NCBI GenBank assembly: GCA_019636515.1
Contig: JAHBXI010000002.1
Span: forward strand, 699,428-763,427
Direction: 5' to 3'
DNA length: 64,000 bases
Source: Phycisphaeraceae bacterium
GTDB lineage: Bacteria > Planctomycetota > Phycisphaerae > Phycisphaerales > UBA1924
Position 1 is the stretch's first letter. Each line of letters opens with the position of its first letter. Position numbers and translations under genes: made by a program. This document shows, one piece after another, positions 1 through 8,586 of this stretch. The notes beneath the pieces are model-generated. The model worked only from the letters and a program-made list of their open reading frames with translations. It made no database searches and was not told where the DNA came from.

Positions 1-353
1 GGCGAGACGCCCGGATCCGCGGGCGCCAGAACCCATGCCGGGTTCTTGGACCGAAGCGCGGGCACCGCCAGTCCAAACCACAGCGGGAAGAACAAGAGCC
101 AGCACATCCGAGCGGCGATGGATAGGACGGGAGTTGTCAGTTTGATGGATATCAGCAGTAGGCCGATCCAGGCCGCCAGCGCCACGAGCGTGGCGATCAC
201 CAGCGCCATCCCCCGCGCCCGGGCCTCGGCCCGCCGCGCCTCCTCGGTGACGCGGGTCCGGGTCAGGAGCACGAACACGATTGGGAACAAGAGCATCAGC
301 GGGGTGAATACCAGCGAGAGCAGGCGACCCAGGATCATTCCAACGTCGATCAT
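1..353 (-). CDS. Membrane protein downstream of a GntR regulator (3' end outside window)
   Basis: This reading frame starts at ATG 353 and runs off the left edge after 117 codons, so only the N-terminal part is visible. It has a hydrophobic segment at about residues 6-32 (VFTPLMLLFPIVFVLL), a charged Arg/Glu-rich loop, and further hydrophobic segments at about 52-72 and 82-100. It is therefore a multi-pass inner-membrane protein. Its ATG overlaps the TGA of the GntR gene (ATGA), which suggests translational coupling. YtrA-type GntR genes commonly sit beside ABC-transporter or other membrane genes that they control. I do not recognise the family and no transport motif is visible. Confidence 0.7.
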   Translation of the reverse strand, partial: MIDVGMILGRLLSLVFTPLMLLFPIVFVLLTRTRVTEEARRAEARARGMALVIATLVALAAWIGLLLISIKLTTPVLSIAARMCWLLFFPLWFGLAVPALRSKNPAWVLAPADPGVS

Positions 354-760
354 GGCGAGGCTCCTTCTTCGCAGGACGGCCCCCAGAGGCGGGCCATCAT
401 GGTGTTGATCAAGTCCCTGGTCTGGTCGCGGGATAGCCCGGCGAGTTTCGCGTCGGAAAGAGCCGAAGAGATCGACGACTCGATCCGGCGACGCACCTGG
501 GCCGGCTCCCCGGTCGGACGCTCGGTGCCCGACATCACCACGGTCCCGCGTCCACGCGACGAGGAGAGCAGGCCCGCGTCGGTCAGGTCGCGGTACGCCC
601 GAGCCACCGTGTTCAGGTTGATTCCCAGGTCCGCGGCCAGTTGCCGCACCGGGGGGAGTTCATCTCCGGCGGCGATGGTGCCCGCCGCGATGAGGCGGCG
701 GATCTCCGCGACCAACTGGTCGTGGATCGGGACATCGCTGGCGAGAGAGATCGAGATCAC
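350..760 (-). CDS. GntR-family transcriptional regulator, YtrA subfamily
   Basis: A 136-residue DNA-binding repressor. The N-terminal part (about residues 8-75) is a GntR winged helix: VPIHDQLVAEIRRLI, then ELPPVRQLAADLGINLNTVARAYRDL, then a GRGTVV wing. Only a short helical tail of about 60 residues follows, as in the YtrA subfamily, rather than a FadR or HutC effector domain. The start is GTG 760. The usual family N-terminus (a beta strand then VPIxxQ) matches this start. There is no Shine-Dalgarno sequence, and the -10 box ends six bases before the GTG. A perfect 9-bp inverted repeat covers the promoter, which points to autorepression. The downstream membrane gene overlaps by 4 bases. Confidence 0.9.
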   Translation of the reverse strand: MISISLASDVPIHDQLVAEIRRLIAAGTIAAGDELPPVRQLAADLGINLNTVARAYRDLTDAGLLSSSRGRGTVVMSGTERPTGEPAQVRRRIESSISSALSDAKLAGLSRDQTRDLINTMMARLWGPSCEEGASP

Positions 761-765
761 GATCG

Positions 766-794
766 CATTGTATCGTACTATGATACAATGTCAA
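766..794 (-). promoter_or_regulatory. Promoter and operator of the GntR gene (leaderless)
   Basis: On the minus strand TTGACA (794-789), a 16-base spacer and TACAAT (772-767) form a strong sigma-70-like promoter. The arms CATTGTATC (766-774) and GATACAATG (782-790) are a perfect 9-bp inverted repeat with a 7-base spacer. They fill the space between the two promoter boxes and cover the -10. Expected transcription start coincides with the GTG at 760. Confidence 0.85.
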
Positions 795-891
795 CAGGAT
801 TTTCTCGCGAATCAACCCGACTACACACGAACGATCGCACTATGTACGGTAAATCGCGCCTGCCGAATTGACGGTCGCTGGGCGCATCCGT

Positions 892-1551
892 ATGACCCGC
901 GGCTGGTGGCATCCATGTGAAGAAACCGTTCCCGGCGTTCAGGACCGGCTTATCAAGGCTCGAAACGGGTTTGTCGTGGCGGATCCGGGGCGATTGCGTG
1001 CGTATGCGATGGCATCCGGCTTGCCGTGGTATGGCGTGCGCGAAGTCCGCATCCAAGCCCAGTCCCCGGAGTTCGCCGATCGGCGGCTCAACCTGCTGTT
1101 GTCGTACGCGGGGTGGCAATCCAATCCGTGGGTTGATCGGCTTCCATGCCTGCTTGAGCCCTTGGGGGTTTCGAGCGTGCGGGCACGCAGCGGGCGGGAG
1201 GCCGCCGAGGTGATCCGCTCGGTCCCGATCCATATCGCGGTCGTGGATCTTGGGCTGCCTTTGGAGGCCGAATCGCCGGACTCGGACAGCATGGACTCGG
1301 AGGGGGGGCCCCGCCTGCTGGAGTTGCTCGCCCGCCTGAGCGAGCCTCCTCCGACGGTGGTGGTCAAGCCGCCCCGGACGCACCGTGACGACCGCCGGGA
1401 TCTCTCGGCGGCGCTGCGGCTGGGGGCGTTTGCCGTGGTGGATCGTCCGCGGGGGGACGGTGACCTGGAGTTGATGCTTGAAGTCCTGCGTCGGTGCCTC
1501 TCGCGGTTCTACCACGGGAGATGGCCTTCGCGTGGGGATCCGGTGGAGTGA
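892..1551 (+). CDS. Degenerate response-regulator receiver protein
   Basis: About 219 residues if ATG 892 is used. TTG 868 is an alternative and neither has a clear ribosome site, so the start is uncertain. The C-terminal 130 residues fit a CheY-like receiver fold. The central strand HIAVVDLGLP carries the candidate phospho-acceptor Asp (about 119), and a late strand AFAVVDRPRGDGDLE matches the usual VKP position, but the conserved Lys is Arg (about 185). A long acidic insert follows the Asp. Loss of the Lys suggests that phosphotransfer signalling is altered or absent. No DNA-binding output domain is visible. The gene ends 111 bases before groES, on the same strand. Role unknown. Confidence 0.6.
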   Translation: MTRGWWHPCEETVPGVQDRLIKARNGFVVADPGRLRAYAMASGLPWYGVREVRIQAQSPEFADRRLNLLLSYAGWQSNPWVDRLPCLLEPLGVSSVRARSGREAAEVIRSVPIHIAVVDLGLPLEAESPDSDSMDSEGGPRLLELLARLSEPPPTVVVKPPRTHRDDRRDLSAALRLGAFAVVDRPRGDGDLELMLEVLRRCLSRFYHGRWPSRGDPVE

Positions 1552-1662
1552 TTGTTCGCTCTCGGCTCCGCGTGTCGGCGCCGCGAGACATTGGTCGGTG
1601 TTTGTCGTTATGCCGGCGGCCGTCGAGGCCGTCGCCACAGATTCGAAGGGAGACCAGCAGCC

Positions 1663-1983
1663 ATGGCAAAGGGTTCGAAATCAGCGTCGGCCACGATCCG
1701 CCCGCTTCACGACAAGATCATCGTCCGCCGGGACGAGGCGCCGTCGAAGACGTCGAGCGGGATTTTCCTCCCCGAGTCCGGGAAGGAGAGGCCCAAGTCC
1801 GGCACGGTCGAGGCGGTGGGGACGGGGGCGCTCAACACCGAGACGGGGGAGCGCATCCCGCTGACGGTCAGGAAGGGCGACAAGGTGATTTTCACGAGTT
1901 ACGCGGGGACGGAGGTCAAACTCGACGGCGAGGAACTGCTCATCATGTCCGAGGACGATATCCTGGCGGTGATCGAGGACTGA
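1663..1983 (+). CDS. groES: Co-chaperonin GroES
   Basis: A 106-residue 10-kDa chaperonin, the heptameric lid of GroEL. It shows the family N-terminus IRPLHDKIIVRRDEAPSKT, the mobile-loop region SGIFLPES, the GTVEAVGTG turn, KGDKVIFTSYAGTEV, and the ending ELLIMSEDDILAVIED. The N-terminus has an extra MAKGSKSAS stretch of about ten residues compared with E. coli. ATG 1663 is chosen because AAGGGAGA lies about ten bases upstream and the family alignment begins just after it. No CIRCE inverted repeat (TTAGCACTC-N9-GAGTGCTAA) is visible upstream, so HrcA control is not supported. A small gene separates it from groEL. Confidence 0.97.
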   Translation: MAKGSKSASATIRPLHDKIIVRRDEAPSKTSSGIFLPESGKERPKSGTVEAVGTGALNTETGERIPLTVRKGDKVIFTSYAGTEVKLDGEELLIMSEDDILAVIED

Positions 1984-2006
1984 GGCCCGCGTTGGCCGCG
2001 TGACCC

Positions 2007-2237
2007 ATGACACCCGATCAACTCAGAACCGCGCTGCGGGAACTCAACGGGGAACGCGACCTGACCCTCGCGTTCATCGGCATGGCCGAGCACCTGCATA
2101 TCCCCAAGGCGATGCTCATCCCCGACGAGCCGGACCACCTCGTGAAGGTGACCGACGGATCGAGCGTGTACATCGTCGAGGCCGAGCGGGTGGTCTGGTT
2201 CAAGATCGGGCTTGGCCACGTCAAGGTGAAGCACTGA
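2007..2237 (+). CDS. Small conserved-looking protein between groES and groEL
   Basis: A 76-residue acidic, soluble protein whose family I do not recognise. It starts [30 protein letters not shown] and has a beta-rich C-terminal half ([32 protein letters not shown]). It has no signal peptide, transmembrane helix or cysteine. It lies 23 bases after groES and 161 bases before groEL on the same strand, with codon use like its neighbours. This suggests cotranscription and possibly a chaperonin-related or stress role, which is inference from position only. The intervening 2238-2398 holds no other gene. Confidence 0.7.
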   Translation: MTPDQLRTALRELNGERDLTLAFIGMAEHLHIPKAMLIPDEPDHLVKVTDGSSVYIVEAERVVWFKIGLGHVKVKH

Positions 2238-2398
2238 ACGGATGAAGATGTTGTATCACTGGCCACGGAGGCGCACGCGGGACGGAGAGCAATCGCGGCA
2301 TGGAGAGCGATCGGCGTCGGCGAGACGTGCCATCGCCTTGCCGCGCGACGCGGGCGCCTCGGTGGTGAATTCGAAATCGCAACGAAAGGAAGTCTGAA

Positions 2399-4036
<1,638 letters not shown>

Positions 4037-4069
4037 TCCCCAGCGATTCCGAGGATTCGTCTTTGCATC

Positions 4070-4100
4070 AAGGCCCGCGGGTTTGTCCCGCGGGCCTTTT
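4070..4100 (+). terminator. Rho-independent terminator after groEL
   Basis: A 12-bp perfect stem (AAGGCCCGCGGG, 4070-4081, with CCCGCGGGCCTT, 4087-4098) closes a TTTGT loop and runs into four T residues. Confidence 0.93.
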
Positions 4101-4400
4101 CCTTGCTCACGGCAGGCCCGGTGTTCGCCTGAGCATCGCGGTCATCGAGTCACGCCGATTCAGGCAATCGACGTGCCGACGAGGCATGACCGTGGAATTG
4201 GCTTTCGTTTGTCGCAAGCGGACTCTTGACTTTCTCCTGAAGGAAACCGAATCCATGAATCCGTGCCGGAATTGACTTCCCAAGGTCGGAACCGCGGCGT
4301 GGGATGTCCGTCCGATGATGCCGTCGGCCCGAAGTGGCCGGGAGCGTGCGGGGGTTGGCGCCGTGTGCGCGTTCGCCTCGCGTACGCATGGAGATTGCTC
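4101..4400. other. Non-coding gap between groEL terminator and small ORF
   Basis: No convincing gene on either strand. The only feature seen is a 6-codon frame (ATG 4256, MNPCRN, stop) preceded by GAAGGAAA. It could be a leader peptide for the next small gene, but nothing else supports this. Confidence 0.3.
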
Positions 4401-4538
4401 ATGGCGAACAATTCAAGCGGCGGCAAGGACCACGGCGGCAAGAGCAGCGGCGGTGGCGGGAAGCCGCCCCCCAACGCTCCGAGCACCAGCGGGAAACCCT
4501 CGGGAGGGGATCGCGGGAACAACCCGCCCAAGAAGTAA
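4401..4538 (+). CDS. Tiny Gly/Ser/Pro/Lys-rich protein
   Basis: A 45-residue low-complexity protein: MANNSSGGKDHGGKSSGGGGK, then a Pro-rich half ending NNPPKK. The ATG at 4401 is preceded by GGAG with seven bases spacing, and an excellent terminator follows 25 bases after the stop, so it behaves like a discrete expressed gene. It has no hydrophobic stretch and is expected to be disordered and basic. Similar tiny Gly/Lys-rich proteins occur near stress genes in other bacteria, but I cannot assign a family or role. Confidence 0.55.
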   Translation: MANNSSGGKDHGGKSSGGGGKPPPNAPSTSGKPSGGDRGNNPPKK

Positions 4539-4563
4539 TCGACCTGTTGATTGAACGGTCACT

Positions 4564-4593
4564 CCCGCGCTGTCACCACGGCGCGGGGGTTTT
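4564..4593 (+). terminator. Rho-independent terminator after the small Gly-rich gene
   Basis: Stem CCCGCGC (4564-4570) with GCGCGGG (4581-4587), a ten-base loop, then GG and TTTT. It also separates the plus-strand gene from the convergent minus-strand gene ending at 4614. Confidence 0.8.
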
Positions 4594-4613
4594 CCTGGTG
4601 TCCGCATCCCCGA

Positions 4614-6131
4614 TCAGTTCAAGGCCCGAGCGACGGAGACGTCGGATCCGCCCACCCGCACCCGGACGAGCAGGTGGGCGCGCGTCGGCGTCTCGATCAA
4701 CGGCCGAAGCGACGCGGGGTCTTCCGCGACGATGTGCTGGACGGGATCGTCGGGCGATGACGGCGCGGTGGGATAGGCCGCGCGTATCAGCGACGCGTGC
4801 GCGAGCGCCCATGAGGTGGCCCGCGAAAGCGACGAGAGCGATTGAGCCGGGGCGACCAGGTGCATCCGGCCGTCGGATCCCGCGGCAAACTCGACCATCG
4901 GCTCGTACGGGCAACGCAGGGGGATGGGGGCAAGGCCGTCGATGAGCGCGACGAGGTTTCGCTCGGTGTTCGCCACGGTCGGCGAAGTGACCGGGTCGGG
5001 CGTGACCGGAACGGGCCTGGCGGGGGCGGCCGCGGGTGAGCCAGGGTGTCGGATCGGATCGCTGGCCGCGTTCGGGCGCGGGCGGCAAGGCTCGTCGGGC
5101 GTCAGTTCGCGGACGAGCGAGACGACGTCGGCGATGGTGCCATCCCAGGGACCGGCGAAGACCTGCCGTGTCGGGCTTGGGTCGATGCGCTGGGCGCCTA
5201 TCTCGACGCCGACTTGGCGTCCCAGGAATGTCCGCACCGCCGAGCGAATTTTGTCGGCGGCTCGCCGGGCCTGCTCGGGCGGCGAACCGGCGAGAGAAAC
5301 CGTGAAATCGGCATCGGTCGGCCATCCCGACGCCCCGTCGCGTGCTTCGAGCAAGCCCTTGATCGCCTGGTACGCCGCGACGACGGCGGCGTTGTCTCCG
5401 CCGGTCAGCAAGGTGACGCCGTCAGGTCTGGCGAGCCGGACGAGGGCAATCTCATCGGTGGCGTCCGTGCAGGCGATCCAGCGGTCGGTCAACGACGAGG
5501 CATGCCTGATCGCCTCGGCGATGATCCCCGAGCAAACCGGCGCCGACGCGAGCGAGGCAAGGTCATCGCCCACCAGTTCAATGGTCAGGTATCCGCCTCG
5601 AAGCCGCAGCAAGGCGACCGGGCCGCGAGCCCTGGTCGAAGCGCGGCGGGCATACCCGGTGATCCACGCGGATCCAAGCACCGGGAGGTGCCCGATGATG
5701 AGCGCCTCGACCCGGGGCGGTCGGTGTGTTTCCGGGAGGCCGCTCGGGAGAACGGACGCGGAACAACCAAAATCGTTGGTGGAAAAAACGGCGTGGTGGC
5801 GGGTCCGTTCATCGCCCGCCGTGCCCGTCGTTTCCCCGAGAAAGAGGTCGGCGAGCACGTCCGCGTCGGCCCGGGGATCCGAGCACCAGCGGCCGGGGTC
5901 GGTGAAGTCGTGCGTGCCCGTCCCCCCGGAGTTTCCGATGGTGCCAAGTACCGGGTCGTCGTCGGGGTGAACGGTGGTCCGTGTCCGAGGCGTCGTGGCG
6001 GGGGTGTCGTGGGTGGGGGTGTCGTGGGTGGGGGTGTCGTGGGTGGGCGGGCGTGGCGGGTGCATCGTCCCAGATCTCCGATCCAGGGTTCGTCGGGCAC
6101 CACCATGCCCGAAGCCGTCGGGAATGTCCAT
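4614..6131 (-). CDS. Unknown protein, possible degenerate MinD/FlhG-like partner of ParA
   Basis: 505 residues from ATG 6131, lying 57 bases after the ParA-CBM48 gene on the same strand, so probably cotranscribed. The N-terminus has a disordered Pro/Thr/His stretch with THDTP repeated three times. The middle (about 130-330) looks like a Rossmann-type fold. The segment DGVTLLTGGDNAAVVAAYQAIKGLL followed by DFTVSLAGSPPEQARRAADKIRSAVRTFLG resembles the C-terminal half of MinD/FlhG ATPases (TTPEPTAxTDAYALIK ... VNxVRxxxEAxxxxxRLxxAxxRFL). No Walker A is present, so it would be inactive as an ATPase. A Pro-rich linker (about 340-380) precedes a further C-terminal domain of about 120 residues. The resemblance is by eye and tentative. 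Confidence 0.65.
   Translation of the reverse strand: MDIPDGFGHGGARRTLDRRSGTMHPPRPPTHDTPTHDTPTHDTPATTPRTRTTVHPDDDPVLGTIGNSGGTGTHDFTDPGRWCSDPRADADVLADLFLGETTGTAGDERTRHHAVFSTNDFGCSASVLPSGLPETHRPPRVEALIIGHLPVLGSAWITGYARRASTRARGPVALLRLRGGYLTIELVGDDLASLASAPVCSGIIAEAIRHASSLTDRWIACTDATDEIALVRLARPDGVTLLTGGDNAAVVAAYQAIKGLLEARDGASGWPTDADFTVSLAGSPPEQARRAADKIRSAVRTFLGRQVGVEIGAQRIDPSPTRQVFAGPWDGTIADVVSLVRELTPDEPCRPRPNAASDPIRHPGSPAAAPARPVPVTPDPVTSPTVANTERNLVALIDGLAPIPLRCPYEPMVEFAAGSDGRMHLVAPAQSLSSLSRATSWALAHASLIRAAYPTAPSSPDDPVQHIVAEDPASLRPLIETPTRAHLLVRVRVGGSDVSVARALN
5995..6053 (+). repeat. 15-bp G-rich tandem repeat inside the 505-residue gene
   Basis: The unit GTGGGTGGGGGTGTC occurs at 6009-6023 and 6024-6038, with degenerate copies on both sides (about 3.5 copies). 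On the coding strand it encodes THDTP repeats. The plus strand carries at least four closely spaced runs of three or more G, a potential G-quadruplex. Confidence 0.9.
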
Positions 6132-6188
6132 GGTCGGCTCGCTCGCCCACCTCGCGACCGCGCCGACCTTCCGTTGGTTTTCAGGCCG

Positions 6189-7739
6189 TCAATCGACGAC
6201 CGATCCGCGTTCCTGGACGACGAGGAGGCTGTTGAACTCCCCAAACGGGTTCGGCTCCGTCGCGGGGTTAAAGGGGTCGACCTGCCAGCGTCCGTCCACG
6301 ACCAGACGGTATGAGTATCGGCCCGGCGGCAGGGGGATGCACACTTCGAAGACCCCCAATTCCTCGTTTCTTCGCATGGCATGCCGATCGGGCGACCAGT
6401 TGTTGAAATCGGCGGCGACCGAAACGGTCGATCCGAGCGAGAGCGGCACGATGAACAGGGCGCCCTGCCGGGTCTGCCGGACGCCGTGGAAGAGATTGAC
6501 CGGGGAGCGTACGGAGCGGGGCTTGAGTTCGTGGAACTCTCCCGAAGGCGGAGCGTCCTGGACAAGGGGAGCAACCGACGCCGGCGGAGCCGACGCTCGC
6601 GCGGCCAGGCGCTGCGCCAGGCGGGCCATCTCCTCTGAACGCGAGGCCGCCCGCGTGCGAAGGTCGGCGGCGATCTGCCGGGCAATACCGGATTGAGCGG
6701 CGACGGTCGCCGAGGGGTTTGGCCTCGTGGCGTGTTCGCCGGCATCGGCATGCACAGCGGCTGGCGCCGCCTCATCAACCGATTCGGTCAATGGGCTGAT
6801 CAGTCGCTGGGCCAGGCCGGACGACTCAACCGTGGCGACCACGCGGACCACCGGGCTTAACGCGTCGCGATCCTCGCGATCCTCGCCATCCTCGCGATCA
6901 AGTGCATCGTCGATCGGGGAGTCGGGGTCGCTCTGGTTCAAGTCGGAGGCGTCGGCGTGGCGAGACAACAGGCGAGACCTGAGCCACGAGGCGAGCATCG
7001 TGTAGTCCCTGGCCCCGCTGGACTCCGGCGCGTGATGGATGATCGTCTGACCGAGCGAGGCGGCCTCCTTGAGTTTGGGATCGTGGCGGATCGTGTGCGG
7101 GCAGACGCCGTCACCGAACCTCCGTCGGAGTTCATCGAACAGGTCGCCGGCCAGGCCGCTCTCGGGGTCGTGGAGCGTCGCCACCATCCACGTCTTGACC
7201 TGCGTCGAGAGTTTCCGCGCCATGGACCGGATGGTCGTGACCTGGCGGGCCGCGCCCTGGAGCGAGAAAAAGCCCGTCTCGACCGGGATCAGTGCCGCGC
7301 CCGAGGCGGCCAGCGCGTTGTACGTGAGAAGGCCGATCGCGGGCGAGCAGTCGATCAGGCACAGGTCGTAAGAGTCCGAGAGTCTCGCCAGGACGCTTGC
7401 CAGCCGGCCATGTCGGTCCTCCGCGTCGGCCAATGGCCCCCGGGGGGCCTCAAGCGCGGCGAGCCTCATGCGGCTTGGGACGAGGTCAAGGTTCCGGCTT
7501 GGCCGCCAGATGAGCCGAGTCGGGTCCATGGATCCGCACGGGGAGGCGGCCAGAAGGTCGGAGATGTCATGATCGATGCGTTTTTCAGGGATCCCAAGCC
7601 CGATAGCGCAGTGCGACTGCGGGTCCATGTCAACCAGGAGCACGCGAAGTCCCTGCGCGGCGTAGACGCCCGCGAGACTGATCGCGGTCGTGGTCTTTCC
7701 ACACCCGCCTTTTTGATTGACAATGGCTACGGTTCGCAA
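6189..7739 (-). CDS. ParA/Soj-type ATPase fused to a C-terminal CBM48 (AMPK glycogen-binding-like) domain
   Basis: 516 residues. The N-terminal 250 residues are a ParA-family ATPase: TVAIVNQKGGCGKTTTAISLAG contains the deviant Walker A (K10 to T16), VLLVDMDPQ the Walker A' region, and YDLCLIDCSPAIG the Walker B strand. ParA ATPases dimerise on ATP and position DNA or complexes. A charged, low-complexity linker (about 270-420) follows. The last 90 residues (VSVAADFNNWSPDRHAM, then YSYRLVVDGRWQVDP, then GEFNSLLVV) match the AMPK-beta/CBM48 glycogen-binding fold. TTG 7739 is preferred because AGAGGGG lies upstream and ParA proteins begin right there. No parB is adjacent, so this is an orphan ParA with a carbohydrate-binding tail. 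Confidence 0.88.
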   Translation of the reverse strand: MRTVAIVNQKGGCGKTTTAISLAGVYAAQGLRVLLVDMDPQSHCAIGLGIPEKRIDHDISDLLAASPCGSMDPTRLIWRPSRNLDLVPSRMRLAALEAPRGPLADAEDRHGRLASVLARLSDSYDLCLIDCSPAIGLLTYNALAASGAALIPVETGFFSLQGAARQVTTIRSMARKLSTQVKTWMVATLHDPESGLAGDLFDELRRRFGDGVCPHTIRHDPKLKEAASLGQTIIHHAPESSGARDYTMLASWLRSRLLSRHADASDLNQSDPDSPIDDALDREDGEDREDRDALSPVVRVVATVESSGLAQRLISPLTESVDEAAPAAVHADAGEHATRPNPSATVAAQSGIARQIAADLRTRAASRSEEMARLAQRLAARASAPPASVAPLVQDAPPSGEFHELKPRSVRSPVNLFHGVRQTRQGALFIVPLSLGSTVSVAADFNNWSPDRHAMRRNEELGVFEVCIPLPPGRYSYRLVVDGRWQVDPFNPATEPNPFGEFNSLLVVQERGSVVD

Positions 7740-7939
7740 GACAACGCCCCTCTCTCGGACCCGGTAATCCCAGGGCACCCCACCGAGAGAAAACAGAACA
7801 ACGACGCCCCAGAACGAGGACGCCGTTCGAAACCAAGGCCTCATCTCCGTCCGCCACGGAATTTATCGGGCGTTCGATCAGGTTGCCCCCAATTGACAAG
7901 GCGTGAACACGTAGGGAGTTTTCCCCCTTGTGGCCAACT

Positions 7940-8446
7940 TCAGATATCGCCTTCCGGCGTGCATGAGCCGGAATTCCCGAGTGTGACGAGCATGTCGATG
8001 GTCGCGATGCGGAACCCGCACGCGCCGAACAATCGCCGGGCCGCGTCGTTGGCGAGGGCGGTTTCCAGCCGGACCTGCTCGATCCCCATTCCGCGGAAGC
8101 GGTCGAGCGCGGCCCGCGTCAGCGAGCGACCGATTCCCTGGCCGCGGCTCTTGGGATCAACCCACAGGTCATGAATAAACCCGTACTCGCGTACCGCGTA
8201 GATCGGGATGTTGGCCATCGCCTCACCGACGAGAAATCCTGATAGGCGTCGGTCGTCGTGACCGGCCACCAGGAAAACGCTCCGAGGGTCGGCCGCCCGA
8301 ACCGGGAGCCACGCCTGGTAACGGTCCATGAGGTCGTCCAGCGGCCCGTAACGGTCATGGTCCCAGGCGTCGTGCTTCGCGGCCAGCGCGGCGATCATGG
8401 GGAGGACGGACGGAACATCGCCGGGTGTCGCGTCGCGGATGAACAC
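7940..8446 (-). CDS. GNAT-family N-acetyltransferase
   Basis: 168 residues covering one GNAT domain. It shows the start FIRDATPGDVPSVLPMI, the strand YGFIHDLWVDPKSRGQGIGRSLTRAAL with the acetyl-CoA pyrophosphate loop RGQGIG, and the late VRLETALANDAARRLFGACGF motif, all typical of RimI-like enzymes. The acceptor substrate is not predictable. GTG 8446 has no Shine-Dalgarno sequence but TACCCT lies exactly six bases upstream, the geometry of a leaderless mRNA. It stands alone between parA and glnS. Confidence 0.88.
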   Translation of the reverse strand: MFIRDATPGDVPSVLPMIAALAAKHDAWDHDRYGPLDDLMDRYQAWLPVRAADPRSVFLVAGHDDRRLSGFLVGEAMANIPIYAVREYGFIHDLWVDPKSRGQGIGRSLTRAALDRFRGMGIEQVRLETALANDAARRLFGACGFRIATIDMLVTLGNSGSCTPEGDI

Positions 8447-8452
8447 GGATCA

Positions 8453-8458
8453 AGGGTA
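8453..8458 (-). promoter_or_regulatory. Candidate leaderless -10 element for the GNAT gene
   Basis: Minus strand TACCCT, then six bases (TGATCC), then GTG 8446. No good -35 is seen. Spacing is identical to that at seven other genes in the window. Confidence 0.5.
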
Positions 8459-8586
8459 CGACCGGTCCAGGAATGGGACGCCCGCCGAACAGGTGGCTGT
8501 TTCATGCGGATATGACCGGGTCCGGAGACTGGGCGCAAGTCCGAGGGGAATCGGCGGGCCGCCCGGCCCGGGGTCGAGGCGGGTGT

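Noticed and set aside
1552..1662. CIRCE element upstream of groES
   Set aside because: No TTAGCACTC-N9-GAGTGCTAA-like inverted repeat is present.
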